Source: Roseiterribacter gracilis (GTDB taxonomy: Bacteria > Pseudomonadota > Alphaproteobacteria > BOG-932 > Roseiterribacteraceae). Taken from it: a stretch of 64,000 bases of DNA. The stretch is taken from the NCBI GenBank assembly GCA_018332375.1, contig BOPV01000001.1, positions 4,154,001 through 4,218,000 on the forward strand, read 5' to 3'. Both the position numbers and the translations under genes were made by a program. The notes beneath the pieces were generated by a model. That model saw only the letters and a program-made list of their open reading frames with translations. It was not told the origin of the DNA and ran no database searches. Shown here piece by piece: positions 17,058 through 25,767 of the stretch (its first letter is position 1; the number at the start of each line of letters is the position of its first letter).

Positions 17058-18110
17058 TCAACCTCCTTTGCCCTTCGCCGCGTCCTTCTGCGCATCGCGG
17101 AAGGAAACCTTCACCGCCATGTCAGGGAGAATGCGAGGGTCTTTCTGTTCGAGACGCAGGCGGACCTTCACGGTCGCCTTTTCACGATTGGCCGTGGGCA
17201 CGATGGCGATCACGGATGCAGGGATCTGCCAGCTCGGATAGGCGTCGAGCACGGCTTCGGCATGTTGGTTCGGCACAACGCGGCCGATGAAGGACTCGTT
17301 GACGTCGACTTCGACTTCGATCGAGTCCATGTCGACGATGGTGCAGATGCCGGTACGGGTGAAACCGCCGCCCGCCGACGACGGCGAAATGATTTCGCCC
17401 GGCTGCGCCTGGCGATCGACGACGATGCCGCTATAGGGCGCGCGGATCGTATATTTATCGAGCAGGCGCGTGTCGCGTTCGACCGAACGACGCGCGGTCT
17501 CCAAATCTGCTTTGGCGCGGTTGAGCAAACCGCGCAGCGAGTCCGCGCGTGACTCGGCGCGGATCATGTCGGCTTCGCTGGCGAAGCCTTGGCCGCGCAA
17601 GGTGCGCGTACGATCGCGCGTCTTCTCGGCGTCGCGCAGATCGGCTTCGGTGCTGCTGACAAAGGCTTCGGCAGAACGGGCCCGGCTTTTTGTGGTGGCG
17701 AGATCGGCTTCGGCGAGCACCGAATCGAGACGCGCCAGAATCTGGCCCGCTTCGACGCGCATGCCTTCTTCGATCGAAAGCTCGGTCACCTTGCCCGAGA
17801 TTTCGGCAGCGACTGTCGCCTTGCGGCGCGCGACCACGAAGCCCGATGCGACCAGCCCGCCGCTTTCGAGCGGCACCGGTGCAGCAGCCGGCGTTTGCGC
17901 GGTCGTGGCGCCCGCCGTCGTGGTGGTTGCGGCTTGTTGTGGTTTGCTGTCGCCGGTGAAGGCGTAGATGCCGACCCCGAGTGCAACGACGGCGAGCACC
18001 GCACCACCGACACCCAGGATGCGTTTGCTGTCGGGGCCGCGCGATGCGGGGGCTGCGGCCGGCGCATCGATGCGCAGCGACCGCAACAGGGCGGCTTTGT
18101 CTTGAACCAT
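17058..18110 (-). CDS. ABC exporter periplasmic adaptor (MacA/HlyD/DevB type)
   Basis: A 350-residue adaptor with one N-terminal TM (GVGGAVLAVVALGVGIYAF, about 33-51) and a low-complexity T/A linker. Lipoyl halves (ARRKATVAAEISGKVTELSI...EGMRVEAGQ and YTIRAPYSGIVVDRQAQPGE) flank an alpha-helical hairpin (about 140-215), with a beta-barrel domain after it. It is the first gene of the export operon and would connect the ABC core to an outer-membrane channel such as TolC, which is not encoded here. Confidence 0.9.
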   Translation of the reverse strand: MVQDKAALLRSLRIDAPAAAPASRGPDSKRILGVGGAVLAVVALGVGIYAFTGDSKPQQAATTTTAGATTAQTPAAAPVPLESGGLVASGFVVARRKATVAAEISGKVTELSIEEGMRVEAGQILARLDSVLAEADLATTKSRARSAEAFVSSTEADLRDAEKTRDRTRTLRGQGFASEADMIRAESRADSLRGLLNRAKADLETARRSVERDTRLLDKYTIRAPYSGIVVDRQAQPGEIISPSSAGGGFTRTGICTIVDMDSIEVEVDVNESFIGRVVPNQHAEAVLDAYPSWQIPASVIAIVPTANREKATVKVRLRLEQKDPRILPDMAVKVSFRDAQKDAAKGKGG

Positions 18111-18184
18111 TGTCGTCCGGATCCCTCTACTACGCGGGCAGTTCCGGGATCCGGTGCGTTAAAGTCAAGCGTGCGTGAGCGTTA

Positions 18185-18198
18185 ATGACATCTGTCAT
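18185..18198. promoter_or_regulatory. Candidate operator upstream of the ABC export operon
   Basis: ATGACATCTGTCAT has perfect 6-bp arms ATGACA/TGTCAT around a 2-nt centre, 75 nt upstream of the adaptor start in the 140-bp gap before the ThiF-like gene's 3' end. The symmetry suits a dimeric repressor or activator. No regulator gene lies next to the operon. Confidence 0.4.
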
Positions 18199-18250
18199 GT
18201 ACGTTCGATGCGTTCCGCCGGTCGCTCCTTCGTGCGTCCCGCACACGCCC

Positions 18251-19012
18251 TCAGTGTGCTCCGCACACGGCGCAGCTGGGGTCGCGTGATACTTCAATTG
18301 TCGACAATGTCGCGTTGAGCGCATCCCAAGTAAGTAAACGCCCCGACAGCGATCGGCCGATGCCGAGAATTTCTTTAATCGTCTCGGTCGCCTGCAGCAC
18401 GCCGATCATGCCCGCAACGGTGCCCAGCACACCGCCTTCGGCGCAGGACGGGACTTCACCTTCGGCGGGCGGTTCGGGAAACAGGCAGCGCAGGCACGGA
18501 TGCTCCGGTCCCGCATGCGGCTTGTAGGTCGAGATCTGTCCGCGGAAACGCAACACGGCGCCGGATACGAGCGTCGTACGAGCCGCGACGCATGCATCGT
18601 TGGCGGCGAAGCGCGTGCGGAAGTTGTCGCTGCCGTCGAGCACGACGTCCCAGTCGCGCACCAGCTCGACGTCGTCGGGTTCGAGCCGGCGCTTCATCGT
18701 GCGGATCGCGATATGCGGGTTGAGCGCGGTGAGCTTGGCCGCCGCGCTGTCGACCTTGGGCAGGCCGACGCCGGCCGCGTCGTGCAGCACCTGGCGCTGG
18801 AGATTGGTCTCGTCGACCAGGTCGTCGTCGACCACGCACAACGTGCCGATCCCGGCCGCGGCCAAATAGAGCAGGGCGGGCGAACCCAGGCCGCCGCCGC
18901 CGATCACGAGTACCCGGGCTTTTTTGAGCTTTTCTTGGCCCGCAGGGCCGATTTCCGGAAGCATCAGCTGGCGCGAATAGCGCCGCAACTCGTTGACCGA
19001 CAGATTTTCCAT
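18251..19012 (-). CDS. ThiF/MoeB-family adenylyltransferase (E1-like)
   Basis: A 253-residue E1-like enzyme. The Rossmann nucleotide loop VLVIGGGGLGSPALLYLAAA lies at about 40-60 and the acidic/arginine ATP-site pattern DETNLQRQ near 80. Then come DGSDNFRTRFAANDAC and two zinc CxxC pairs (CLRC near 177, CAVC near the C-terminus). The family adenylates the C-terminal Gly-Gly of ThiS or MoaD. The divergent thi operon favours ThiF activity on ThiS, but MoeB cannot be separated by sequence. The start at 19012 has AGGAG about 5 nt upstream; in-frame codons up to 19045 are less likely. Confidence 0.9.
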   Translation of the reverse strand: MENLSVNELRRYSRQLMLPEIGPAGQEKLKKARVLVIGGGGLGSPALLYLAAAGIGTLCVVDDDLVDETNLQRQVLHDAAGVGLPKVDSAAAKLTALNPHIAIRTMKRRLEPDDVELVRDWDVVLDGSDNFRTRFAANDACVAARTTLVSGAVLRFRGQISTYKPHAGPEHPCLRCLFPEPPAEGEVPSCAEGGVLGTVAGMIGVLQATETIKEILGIGRSLSGRLLTWDALNATLSTIEVSRDPSCAVCGAH

Positions 19013-19069
19013 CTCGTCTCCTAGACGCCCTTTTGACGGGCCCATCCGGCGCTTCTATCGTGCGCCAAC

Positions 19070-19158
19070 AGCCGGGGTGCCGCGACCTTCTTCTGATGTA
19101 GGGCGTGGCTGAGATTACACCCGCAGAACCTGATCCGGATCATGCCGGCGAAGGGAGC
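19070..19158 (+). promoter_or_regulatory. TPP riboswitch (THI element)
   Basis: Conserved thi-box blocks are in order: GGGGTGC (19074-19080), GCTGAGAT (19108-19115), the ACCCGCAGAACCTGATCCGG block (19120-19139) and ATGCCGGCGAAGGGAG (19142-19157). These match the TPP aptamer core (CTGAGA, ACCTGATC-GGAT, GCGAAGGGA). The final GGGAG (19153-19157) is 9 nt from the thiO ATG and can serve as the Shine-Dalgarno, so TPP binding would hide the ribosome site directly. Confidence 0.95.
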
Positions 19159-19166
19159 TCGGAGTC

Positions 19167-20288
19167 ATGGTCCAGAATCAATCCCTTTCAGTTGTCATCG
19201 CCGGCGCGGGCGCAATCGGCCTCGCAATCGGCTGGCGCCTGGTGCAGCGCGGCGCGCAGGTGACGATCGTCGAACGCGGCGCGTCCGGCCACGGCGCAAG
19301 CTGGGCCGCGGCCGGCATGCTAGCCGCCGGCGTCGAAACCGAGCCCGGCGAAGACGCGCTGTTCCACCTCAACCGCCGCGCCCAGCGCGACTGGCCCGAC
19401 TTCGCCCGCGCGCTGCACCAGGCCAGCGGCATCGATTCCCATCTCCGTCTCGACGGCACCTTGTCGATCGCGCTGACCCGCGACGAGGTGGAACGGCTGC
19501 GCGCCGCCAAGGTGCTGCACGACCGGTTCGGCGTCGCCAGCGACTGGCTGAGCGGCGATGGAGCGCGCGAGCTGGAACCGGCGCTGTCGCCGCGCGTCGC
19601 AGCTGCGCTGCGCGTTGCCGATGATGGGCAGGTCGATAATCGCCTGCTGGTACAGGCGCTGCGCGCGGCGTTTCTCGCGGCCGGCGGGACGCTGGAAGAA
19701 GAGACCGAGATTCACGCACTGCTGCGCGAGGGCGGACGCGTCGTCGGGCTGGAGACTGCGCGCGGGTCGCGTCGCGCCGATCGCACCGTGCTGGCAACCG
19801 GCGCGTGGAGTGCCGCGCTGCTGCCGTCGCTGCCGATCCGTCCGATCAAGGGCCAAATGCTGGCGTTGGGCATGGATCCGGCGCGCCCGCTGTTGCGCCA
19901 TGTCGTGTGGACACAAAAAGCCTATCTCGTTCCGCGGGACGACGGGCGGTTGCTGGTCGGTGCGACGGTCGAAGAGGCGGGGTTCGACGATCGCATGACC
20001 GCCGGCGGCGTGATGGGGTTGCTCGAAAGCGCCTGGCGCGCGCTGCCGACGATCGAAGAAGCACCGATCGTCGAACAATGGGTCGGACATCGCCCCGGCA
20101 GTCGCGACGACGCGCCGATCCTGGGCGAGGTCGAGCCCGGCCTTGTGGTTGCGGCCGGCCACCACCGCAACGGCATTCTGCTCACGCCTGTGACCGCCGA
20201 ATTGATCGCTGAATTGGTTTTGACGGGTCGTGCCGATCCGTTGCTCGCGGGCTTTTCGCTCGCGCGTTTTTCTCCGAAGGCTGCATGA
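19167..20288 (+). CDS. thiO: Glycine oxidase ThiO
   Basis: A 373-residue FAD-dependent DAO-family oxidase. The N-terminal dinucleotide motif is VVIAGAGAIGLAIGWRLVQR, the family segment GASGHGASWAAAGMLA follows near 40-55, and the C-terminal VVAAGHHRNGILLTPVTAEL closes the FAD site. ThiO oxidises glycine to the iminoacetate used for the thiazole ring. It is the first gene after the TPP riboswitch, followed by thiS, thiG and thiE. Confidence 0.93.
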   Translation: MVQNQSLSVVIAGAGAIGLAIGWRLVQRGAQVTIVERGASGHGASWAAAGMLAAGVETEPGEDALFHLNRRAQRDWPDFARALHQASGIDSHLRLDGTLSIALTRDEVERLRAAKVLHDRFGVASDWLSGDGARELEPALSPRVAAALRVADDGQVDNRLLVQALRAAFLAAGGTLEEETEIHALLREGGRVVGLETARGSRRADRTVLATGAWSAALLPSLPIRPIKGQMLALGMDPARPLLRHVVWTQKAYLVPRDDGRLLVGATVEEAGFDDRMTAGGVMGLLESAWRALPTIEEAPIVEQWVGHRPGSRDDAPILGEVEPGLVVAAGHHRNGILLTPVTAELIAELVLTGRADPLLAGFSLARFSPKAA

Positions 20289-20289
20289 C

Positions 20290-20496
20290 ATGAAGATCAT
20301 CAAACTCAACGGCAAAGAGACCGCGCTGGTCGAGCCCGCGTTGCTCGCCGTACTCGACCGCGCCGGCATCAGCGCATCGCAGAAAGGCATGGCGATCGCG
20401 ATCAACCGCAAAGTCGTGCGCCGCAAAGAATGGGCGACGACCGAATTGCGCTCGGGCGACGAAGTCGAAGTCGTGCAACCGCTGTCGGGTGGCTGA
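20290..20496 (+). CDS. thiS: Sulfur carrier protein ThiS
   Basis: A 68-residue ubiquitin-like protein ending in the required Gly-Gly (VVQPLSGG), which is adenylated and thiocarboxylated. The start at 20290 (MKIIKLNGKE) gives the normal ThiS length; a longer in-frame opening runs back into thiO and is rejected. It lies 1 bp after thiO and 1 bp before thiG. Confidence 0.93.
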   Translation: MKIIKLNGKETALVEPALLAVLDRAGISASQKGMAIAINRKVVRRKEWATTELRSGDEVEVVQPLSGG

Positions 20497-20497
20497 G

Positions 20498-21271
20498 ATG
20501 AGCCAGGACGGACTCGTCATCGACGGTATTGCGCTGCCGTCGCGGCTGCTGCTCGGTACCGGCGGCTATCCCAATCGCCAGGTGATGCTCGATGCGCTCA
20601 GCGCCGGCAACGCAGCGGCGGTGACGGTGTCGATCCGGCGCATCGACCTGGCCGGTGGTTTGGAGAGCCTGCTCGACACGCTGAACGGCACGTATCGTTT
20701 GCTGCCGAACACGGCGGGCTGCGCGACTGCGCGCGACGCGGTGTTGACGGCGCAGCTCGCACGCGAAGCGCTCGACACGGACTGGATCAAACTCGAAGTC
20801 ATCGGCGACCGCGAAACCCTCTATCCCGACGTGCCGGAATTGCTGCGCGCAGCGGGCGAGCTGGTGGCCGATGGATTCAAAGTGCTGCCCTACACGACCG
20901 ACGATCCGGTCACGGCGCAGAAGCTCGAAGATCTCGGCTGTGTTGCGGTGATGCCGCTCGGCAGTCCGATCGGATCGGGTCTCGGCATTCTGAACCCGCT
21001 CAACATCGAACGGATCTGTTCGCGCGCCAGCGTGCCGGTGCTGCTCGATGCCGGCGTCGGCACCGCGTCGGACGCGGCGCTGGCGATGGAGCTTGGTTGC
21101 GCTGGCGTGTTGCTGAACACCGCCGTGGCACGCAGCCACGATCCGGTCGCGATGGCGCGCGCGATGAGCCTCGCCGTGCTTGCAGGCCACGCTGCGCGCC
21201 ATGCCGGCCGCATTCCCAAACGCACCTATGCCGAAGCGTCGAGCCCTGAACTTGGCTTGATCGGCGGCTGA
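20498..21271 (+). CDS. thiG: Thiazole synthase ThiG
   Basis: A 257-residue TIM-barrel enzyme. Family segments: SRLLLGTGGYPN near the start, TAGCATARDAVLTAQLAREA, WIKLEVIGD with the Schiff-base lysine, LPYTTDDPV, and AVMPLGSPIGSGLGILNP with the DAGVGTASDAA phosphate loop. It makes the thiazole phosphate from deoxyxylulose 5-phosphate, the ThiO product and ThiS thiocarboxylate. The start at 20498 is the ATG one base after the thiS stop. Confidence 0.95.
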   Translation: MSQDGLVIDGIALPSRLLLGTGGYPNRQVMLDALSAGNAAAVTVSIRRIDLAGGLESLLDTLNGTYRLLPNTAGCATARDAVLTAQLAREALDTDWIKLEVIGDRETLYPDVPELLRAAGELVADGFKVLPYTTDDPVTAQKLEDLGCVAVMPLGSPIGSGLGILNPLNIERICSRASVPVLLDAGVGTASDAALAMELGCAGVLLNTAVARSHDPVAMARAMSLAVLAGHAARHAGRIPKRTYAEASSPELGLIGG

Positions 21272-21272
21272 C

Positions 21273-21863
21273 ATGTTGCCCGACCGCATCTTCGTCATCG
21301 GCAATGTCCGCAGCGACGAAGACGCGGCGCGCATGCCGTCGTACGCGGCTGCGCTGGAAGAGGGCGGCTGCAAATGGTTCAGCCTGCGCGCCAAGACGCT
21401 GGGCGTTGGCGCACGCACCCGGCTGTTCGACGAGATCCGCGCCGCCGCGCCGTCGTTGTGCTTGTTCGTGCATGGCGATCCGGTGCCCGGCGCGGATGGC
21501 GTGCATCTCGGCGCGGCCGGTTCGATCGCCGCTGCGCGCGCAGCCGGCGTTAAGCTGATAGGTATCTCCGCCCACCGCCGCGACGAGCTGTTGCGCGCGC
21601 GCGACGACGGTGCCGACTACGCGACCTACAGCCCGATTTTCCCGACGGTCAGCAAACCGGGCTATGGACCGGCGCTGGGGCTCGATGCGCTGCGCGAAGC
21701 TGCGCGCGAGATTGCGCTGCCACTGGTGGCGTTGGGCGGTATCGAACTGTTGAATGCGCGGGCCTGCATCGATGCCGGCGCGCAAGCAGTTGCGGTGCTT
21801 GGCGCGTTCGCCCATGCAGACGATCCGACCGCGGCATTTGCGGCAATGCGTCGGACGATTTGA
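21273..21863 (+). CDS. thiE: Thiamine-phosphate synthase-like protein (ThiE/TenI family)
   Basis: A 196-residue TIM barrel of the ThiE/TenI family: FVHGDPVPGADGVHLGAAGS, KLIGISAH, DYATYSPIFPTVSKPGYGPA and LPLVALGGIELLNARACIDAG. The pyrophosphate-binding THS-type motif is altered (GISAH), and the HxGQxD(x)P motif is replaced by HLGAAGS. Either true ThiE activity or a TenI-like role is possible. Its place at the end of a riboswitch-controlled thiOSGE operon favours a thiamine role. Confidence 0.83.
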   Translation: MLPDRIFVIGNVRSDEDAARMPSYAAALEEGGCKWFSLRAKTLGVGARTRLFDEIRAAAPSLCLFVHGDPVPGADGVHLGAAGSIAAARAAGVKLIGISAHRRDELLRARDDGADYATYSPIFPTVSKPGYGPALGLDALREAAREIALPLVALGGIELLNARACIDAGAQAVAVLGAFAHADDPTAAFAAMRRTI

Positions 21864-21904
21864 CAATCGCGGTGTGCGGCCACTGAAAAGAGGCGCGATT
21901 CCTG

Positions 21905-21927
21905 ACTTGGCGCAAAGCTTGCCAAGT
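21905..21927 (+). terminator. Hairpin after the thiamine operon
   Basis: A 7-bp stem ACTTGGC/GCCAAGT with a 9-nt loop, 42 nt after the thiE stop and without a T-run. It may end the thi transcript or belong to the leader of the small ORF that follows. Confidence 0.4.
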
Positions 21928-21935
21928 GGGCGCAC

Positions 21936-22130
21936 ATGGAATGGTACGATGTGCGCTGGCGATTGTCGGATTCGTGGACCGGGCGTCCGCGATCCAGTTC
22001 CTGTCACGAACGCGTACGCGCGCTCGATCCGCTCGGTGCAGTCAACGTCGTCAAGCGGCGCATCAAACCGCAGCTGCGCGGCAATGGCCTGTTCGTCGAC
22101 GTCGAGGACGTCTCGCGCTTCCGCAACTAG
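21936..22130 (+). CDS. Small hypothetical protein (64 aa)
   Basis: A 64-residue frame (MEWYDVRWRLSDSWTGRPRS...), rich in R and W, ending FVDVEDVSRFRN. The second half shows the strong G/C third-position bias of the neighbouring genes, which supports coding. There is no clear SD and no family recognised. It overlaps the stop of the convergent membrane-protein gene by 4 bp. Confidence 0.4.
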   Translation: MEWYDVRWRLSDSWTGRPRSSSCHERVRALDPLGAVNVVKRRIKPQLRGNGLFVDVEDVSRFRN

Positions 22131-23827
22131 TCGCGCGTCCAGGCATGGAATGCGACCGGTGCTGCCGGCGCGTCGCCATGTTTGCGCGCATATAGAATCG
22201 CACCCGGTCGTTCGTCGGTGCGCGCGACCGCGACGTAATTCGCTTCCAGGTCGTGGCGGAATTGCTGGAAGTCGCCATCGAGCGACGCAGCAGTGCGACC
22301 GACCACCAGCACGTAATCGACGCGGCCCATCGCGACGCCGGTGTAGTAGTCGATCTGGCGCGGAATGGCGGTCAGCTCTTCACGCGTATAGCCGCCGCCC
22401 TTGGCCAGCACGTGCAGCACGTAGGGCAGGTAGGTGTAGGGCGTGATCTCGTCGCGATAGCGGATCGGGAAGGTCAAGGTCGAGGCCTGGTACAGGCGCA
22501 GCTGCGCCGCGTCGCGTTCGACCGCAACCAGCGACGCAACGTTGAGCAGGAACTGATCGCCGCGGGACGTGCGCGACCCGTCGCGTTCGACGCCCCAACT
22601 GTCGAATACGACCGGCAGCACCGTGCTGCCCGCTTCGATCTTGTGCGTGGCCGCCATGACGTTGCCGATCTGCTGCGACATGCCGCGAATCTGCTGCGCG
22701 TGGACCGCGATGGTTACGAGACACAGCGCTGCGAACCCGGCCAGCGCCGGACGCGCGGTGAACAGCGGCTGCGCGATCGCTTCGTTCTTCAAGGCCAGCC
22801 ACGCGGCCAGCAACAGATAGACATAGATCTGCACGCGGATCGCGGTGTAGCCGCCGCCGAACAACGTGTCGGGCAAAGCCAGCGCGACCAACACCATCGC
22901 CGCCGCCGCGCCGAGATAGCAATCTTCGAGGCCAATCCGCCGACCGCGCCAATGCGCAAAGGCCCAGATCGTCGCCAGCACCAGCAGCAGTCCGAACAAC
23001 AGCGCCATCGCCATGTCGCCGACGCCGTTGATTTGCATCGAGCTCATGCTCGCTAGCGAGCGCAGGCGCTGTTCGAAGGTCCAGAATTTCGCGTAGTCGA
23101 GATGCGCGTCGCTGTTCTTTTCCAGGAACAGAAAGAACAGTGCCACCGGAGCGAGATAGGGCAGCGCGCTGCGCCAGGTCAGGCGAAACAGACGCGCGTA
23201 GCTGCGCGCGGGCGCCGCCGCGTCGGCGAGCGGAATGCGCGCCAGCCAGACAAGCAACAGCGAGACGCCGACGAACACGCCCAGCACGCCGAACGAGGTC
23301 GCGTGCCCAAAATAGGCGCCCAACCCGCCGAGCGCTGCCCAAAGTCCGCTGCGCAGAGTCTGGTCTTCGAGAAACCGCAGATAGGTTGCGCTCGCGAGGA
23401 TCAACAGCGGCAGGCTGAAAATGAAATTGTAAAAGCCGTAGTAGAAGATCGCGCTGTAGACGAACGGCACCGCCAGCAGCAAGCGCGCCCAGCGGAACTG
23501 GTGGCGGCGATGCACGATCCGGTCGGCGAGGTCGAAGCTGAACAGAAACAACAGCGCGTAAAGCGACAGCGCCAGCTTTTCGGCCAGCAGAATGTCATTG
23601 AACAGTTGCAGAAACGACCACAGCAGAATGTAAATCGTCCAGTTCGGATCGGGATGGAGTCCGATCGAGAACAATTCGTTCGACGCGGCGGCAAGCGACG
23701 GGCGCGCCAGCATCGCAGCGATGTTCAAATGAATCGGCCCATCGAGCGTGGGCATATAGCCCGCGACCCAAATCGGACTCAGCAGCGCAATGCAGAGGCC
23801 AGCGAGTAACGGCCAACGGATAGGCAT
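22127..23827 (-). CDS. Polytopic membrane protein, possibly GT-C-type glycosyltransferase
   Basis: A 566-residue protein with about eleven hydrophobic segments in the first ~430 residues and a soluble C-terminal domain. The first loop after TM1 has an acidic/His motif (YMPTLDGPIHLNIAAMLARP) reminiscent of the loop-1 aspartate of GT-C enzymes that use polyprenyl-linked sugars. This is inference; a transporter or unknown function cannot be excluded. The start at 23827 has GAGGAG 4-5 nt upstream; in-frame codons up to 23932 lack a signal or SD. It stands alone between convergent thi genes and an oxidoreductase gene. Confidence 0.75.
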   Translation of the reverse strand: MPIRWPLLAGLCIALLSPIWVAGYMPTLDGPIHLNIAAMLARPSLAAASNELFSIGLHPDPNWTIYILLWSFLQLFNDILLAEKLALSLYALLFLFSFDLADRIVHRRHQFRWARLLLAVPFVYSAIFYYGFYNFIFSLPLLILASATYLRFLEDQTLRSGLWAALGGLGAYFGHATSFGVLGVFVGVSLLLVWLARIPLADAAAPARSYARLFRLTWRSALPYLAPVALFFLFLEKNSDAHLDYAKFWTFEQRLRSLASMSSMQINGVGDMAMALLFGLLLVLATIWAFAHWRGRRIGLEDCYLGAAAAMVLVALALPDTLFGGGYTAIRVQIYVYLLLAAWLALKNEAIAQPLFTARPALAGFAALCLVTIAVHAQQIRGMSQQIGNVMAATHKIEAGSTVLPVVFDSWGVERDGSRTSRGDQFLLNVASLVAVERDAAQLRLYQASTLTFPIRYRDEITPYTYLPYVLHVLAKGGGYTREELTAIPRQIDYYTGVAMGRVDYVLVVGRTAASLDGDFQQFRHDLEANYVAVARTDERPGAILYARKHGDAPAAPVAFHAWTRD

Positions 23828-23950
23828 GCGACTCCTCGCGCCGGTGCTTTGACACGGGGCCGAGAACTCGCAGTTGCGAGATGAAGTTCCTTTTTCGCGC
23901 GATGTGCGCAGCGTCGCAGCTGCGCTTGTCACCGCAAGGCAACAGTCGCG

Positions 23951-24910
23951 CTATCTTTGTGGCAGAGTGGCGCGATCATACTCATCTGTGAGTCGCGCAA
24001 TCAGCTCTGCGACGCTCGGTACATCGGTAATCGAACCGATGCCCTGCCCCGCCGACCAGATTTCTTTCCAGGCCTTCGCTGTTTTTTCGTCACTCGACAA
24101 ATCGACGTTGGCGTCTGGATTCAATTTGCGCGGATCGATGCCTGCGGCTTCGATCGAATGGCGCAGATAATTGCCCGGGATGCCGGTGAAATACGGCGTG
24201 TAGACGATGTCGGCAGCCTGACCTTCGACCAACAGTTCTTTGTAGCGTTCGTTGGCATTGGCTTCGCGCGTCGCGATGAAGCGTGTGCCGATATAGACGA
24301 GGTCGGCGCCCAGCATCTGCGCGGCGCGGACTTGTGCGCCGGTCGAGATGGCGCCTGCCAGCACGATCGTGCCGTCGAAAATCTTCCGCACTTCGGGCAA
24401 CAGCGCGAAGGGCGACAAGGTGCCGGCATGACCGCCGGCGCCGGCGCAGACAAGAATGAGCCCGTCGACGCCGGCTGCGATCGCTTTCTGCGCGTGCCGC
24501 ACATTGGTGACGTCGTGAAAGACGACGCCGCCATATTGATGCACGACCTGCACGATCGGCGTCGGATCGCCGACCGAGGTGATGATGAACGGCACGCGCG
24601 CCGCGGCGCAGATGCGTAGATCTTCTTCGAGCCGCGGATTGGTTTTGTGCACGATTAGATTGACGCCATAGGGCGCAACGCGCGCGCCCGGATTGGCCGC
24701 GCGATGCGCGGTCAGTTCGGACTCGATCCGTTCGAGCCAGCGCGGCAGTTCTTCGGCGGGCCGCGCGTTCAAACTAGGAAAGGTGCCGATGATCCCAGCT
24801 TTGCACTGCGCCAGCACCAGATCGGGATAGGAGCAGATGAACATCGGGCTGCCGATGATCGGCAGGGCGAGGTTGCCGCGAAACGAAACCGGCAGGCGCG
24901 AGTCAGTCAT
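23951..24910 (-). CDS. Nitronate monooxygenase (2-nitropropane dioxygenase family)
   Basis: A 319-residue FMN-dependent TIM-barrel enzyme: PIIGSPMFICSYPDLVLAQC near the start, VPFIITSVGDPTPIVQ, LVCAGAGGHAGTLSPFALLP (family catalytic/FMN loop GxGGHxG), VLAGAISTGAQVRAAQMLGA and YIGTRFIATREA. Such enzymes oxidise alkyl nitronates, though many relatives act on other substrates. The start at 24910 (MTDSRLP) gives the normal length; an upstream in-frame extension to 25120 looks non-coding. No strong SD is seen. Confidence 0.88.
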   Translation of the reverse strand: MTDSRLPVSFRGNLALPIIGSPMFICSYPDLVLAQCKAGIIGTFPSLNARPAEELPRWLERIESELTAHRAANPGARVAPYGVNLIVHKTNPRLEEDLRICAAARVPFIITSVGDPTPIVQVVHQYGGVVFHDVTNVRHAQKAIAAGVDGLILVCAGAGGHAGTLSPFALLPEVRKIFDGTIVLAGAISTGAQVRAAQMLGADLVYIGTRFIATREANANERYKELLVEGQAADIVYTPYFTGIPGNYLRHSIEAAGIDPRKLNPDANVDLSSDEKTAKAWKEIWSAGQGIGSITDVPSVAELIARLTDEYDRATLPQR

Positions 24911-25119
24911 GACGCATGGAAGGTACTGCGAGCGGTCGCTGTCAATTGCGCGCCCACGATCCGGATACGGGTTCCAATACACAGACGCGGCGGCGACAAC
25001 CGTAAAGAAGTCCGACGCGAGCAACGCCGCGACCGCCAAGAAGCGCAGAAACCGTGGCCTTTTTCCGCTGGCATTGGCGTTGCAATCAAGCTGTCCCCAG
25101 TAACCCAGGAGGAACAGCA

Positions 25120-25713
25120 ATGATCACGAACAAGCTCAAGGGAGCCTTCGTCGCGGTCGCAGCGCTCATCGCCGGCGCCATCGCAACGCCCGCCGCGGCG
25201 GTCCCGTTGAGTGGCTCGCTTGGCATCTTCGGCGGCGTCACCAGCGGTCAGGATCTCTCGACCATCTCGACGATCCATTTCAACAACCCATTCATGGTCG
25301 CGGGTAATGCAAGTGGTGATTTCACTGCGCTTGGCGGCACGTTCGGCATGATCAAGAATCTGCCGATCGTTTCTTTTGCCCCGGTGCAAGATTTCCTGAC
25401 CTTCATGTCGTCGACGCTGAATTTCGATCTGTTGGCGCTGAGCTCGGTGACGCGCACGACGGATGCGGAAGGCAAAGCGATCGAGGTTCGTGGCACGGGC
25501 CGTTTCCAGATGGCCGGCTTTGACGACACGGCAGGCGTGTTCATCCTGACGCTGCAGGACGATGCAGGACATGGTCTGAACCTGTCCTTCTCGGCGAGCA
25601 GCGAAACCGGTGAAGGCGGCGGTGGTCCGAACGTTCCGGAACCGGCGTCGGTGGCACTGCTTGGTATGGCGCTGTTGGGTCTCGGTGCGGCGCGGCGCAA
25701 GCTGCAGCACTAA
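25120..25713 (+). CDS. PEP-CTERM sorting domain protein (tandem copy 1)
   Basis: A 197-residue exported protein. The signal peptide runs to about residue 27 (IAGAIATPAAA), the body is predicted beta-rich, and the PEP-CTERM tail is NVPEPASVALLGMALLGLGA followed by ARRKLQH. AGGAGG lies about 6 nt upstream of the ATG. The segment GMIKNLPIVSFAPVQDFLTF...LSSVTRT aligns with the next gene, so the two are tandem paralogues. Surface role inferred from the sorting signal only. Confidence 0.88.
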   Translation: MITNKLKGAFVAVAALIAGAIATPAAAVPLSGSLGIFGGVTSGQDLSTISTIHFNNPFMVAGNASGDFTALGGTFGMIKNLPIVSFAPVQDFLTFMSSTLNFDLLALSSVTRTTDAEGKAIEVRGTGRFQMAGFDDTAGVFILTLQDDAGHGLNLSFSASSETGEGGGGPNVPEPASVALLGMALLGLGAARRKLQH

Positions 25714-25735
25714 ACACGACAGCAGAGTCGGGGGC

Positions 25736-25767
25736 GGGCCGGTCGCAATGCGACCGGCCCTTTTTTG
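25736..25767 (+). terminator. Intrinsic terminator after PEP-CTERM gene 1
   Basis: An 11-bp stem GGGCCGGTCGC/GCGACCGGCCC with an AAT loop, followed by TTTTTT. It is 23 nt past the stop codon. Confidence 0.93.

Noticed and set aside
24911..25120. In-frame extension of the nitronate monooxygenase beginning MLFLLGYWGQ
   Set aside because: It would add 70 residues absent from the family and run into the leader of the divergent PEP-CTERM gene.
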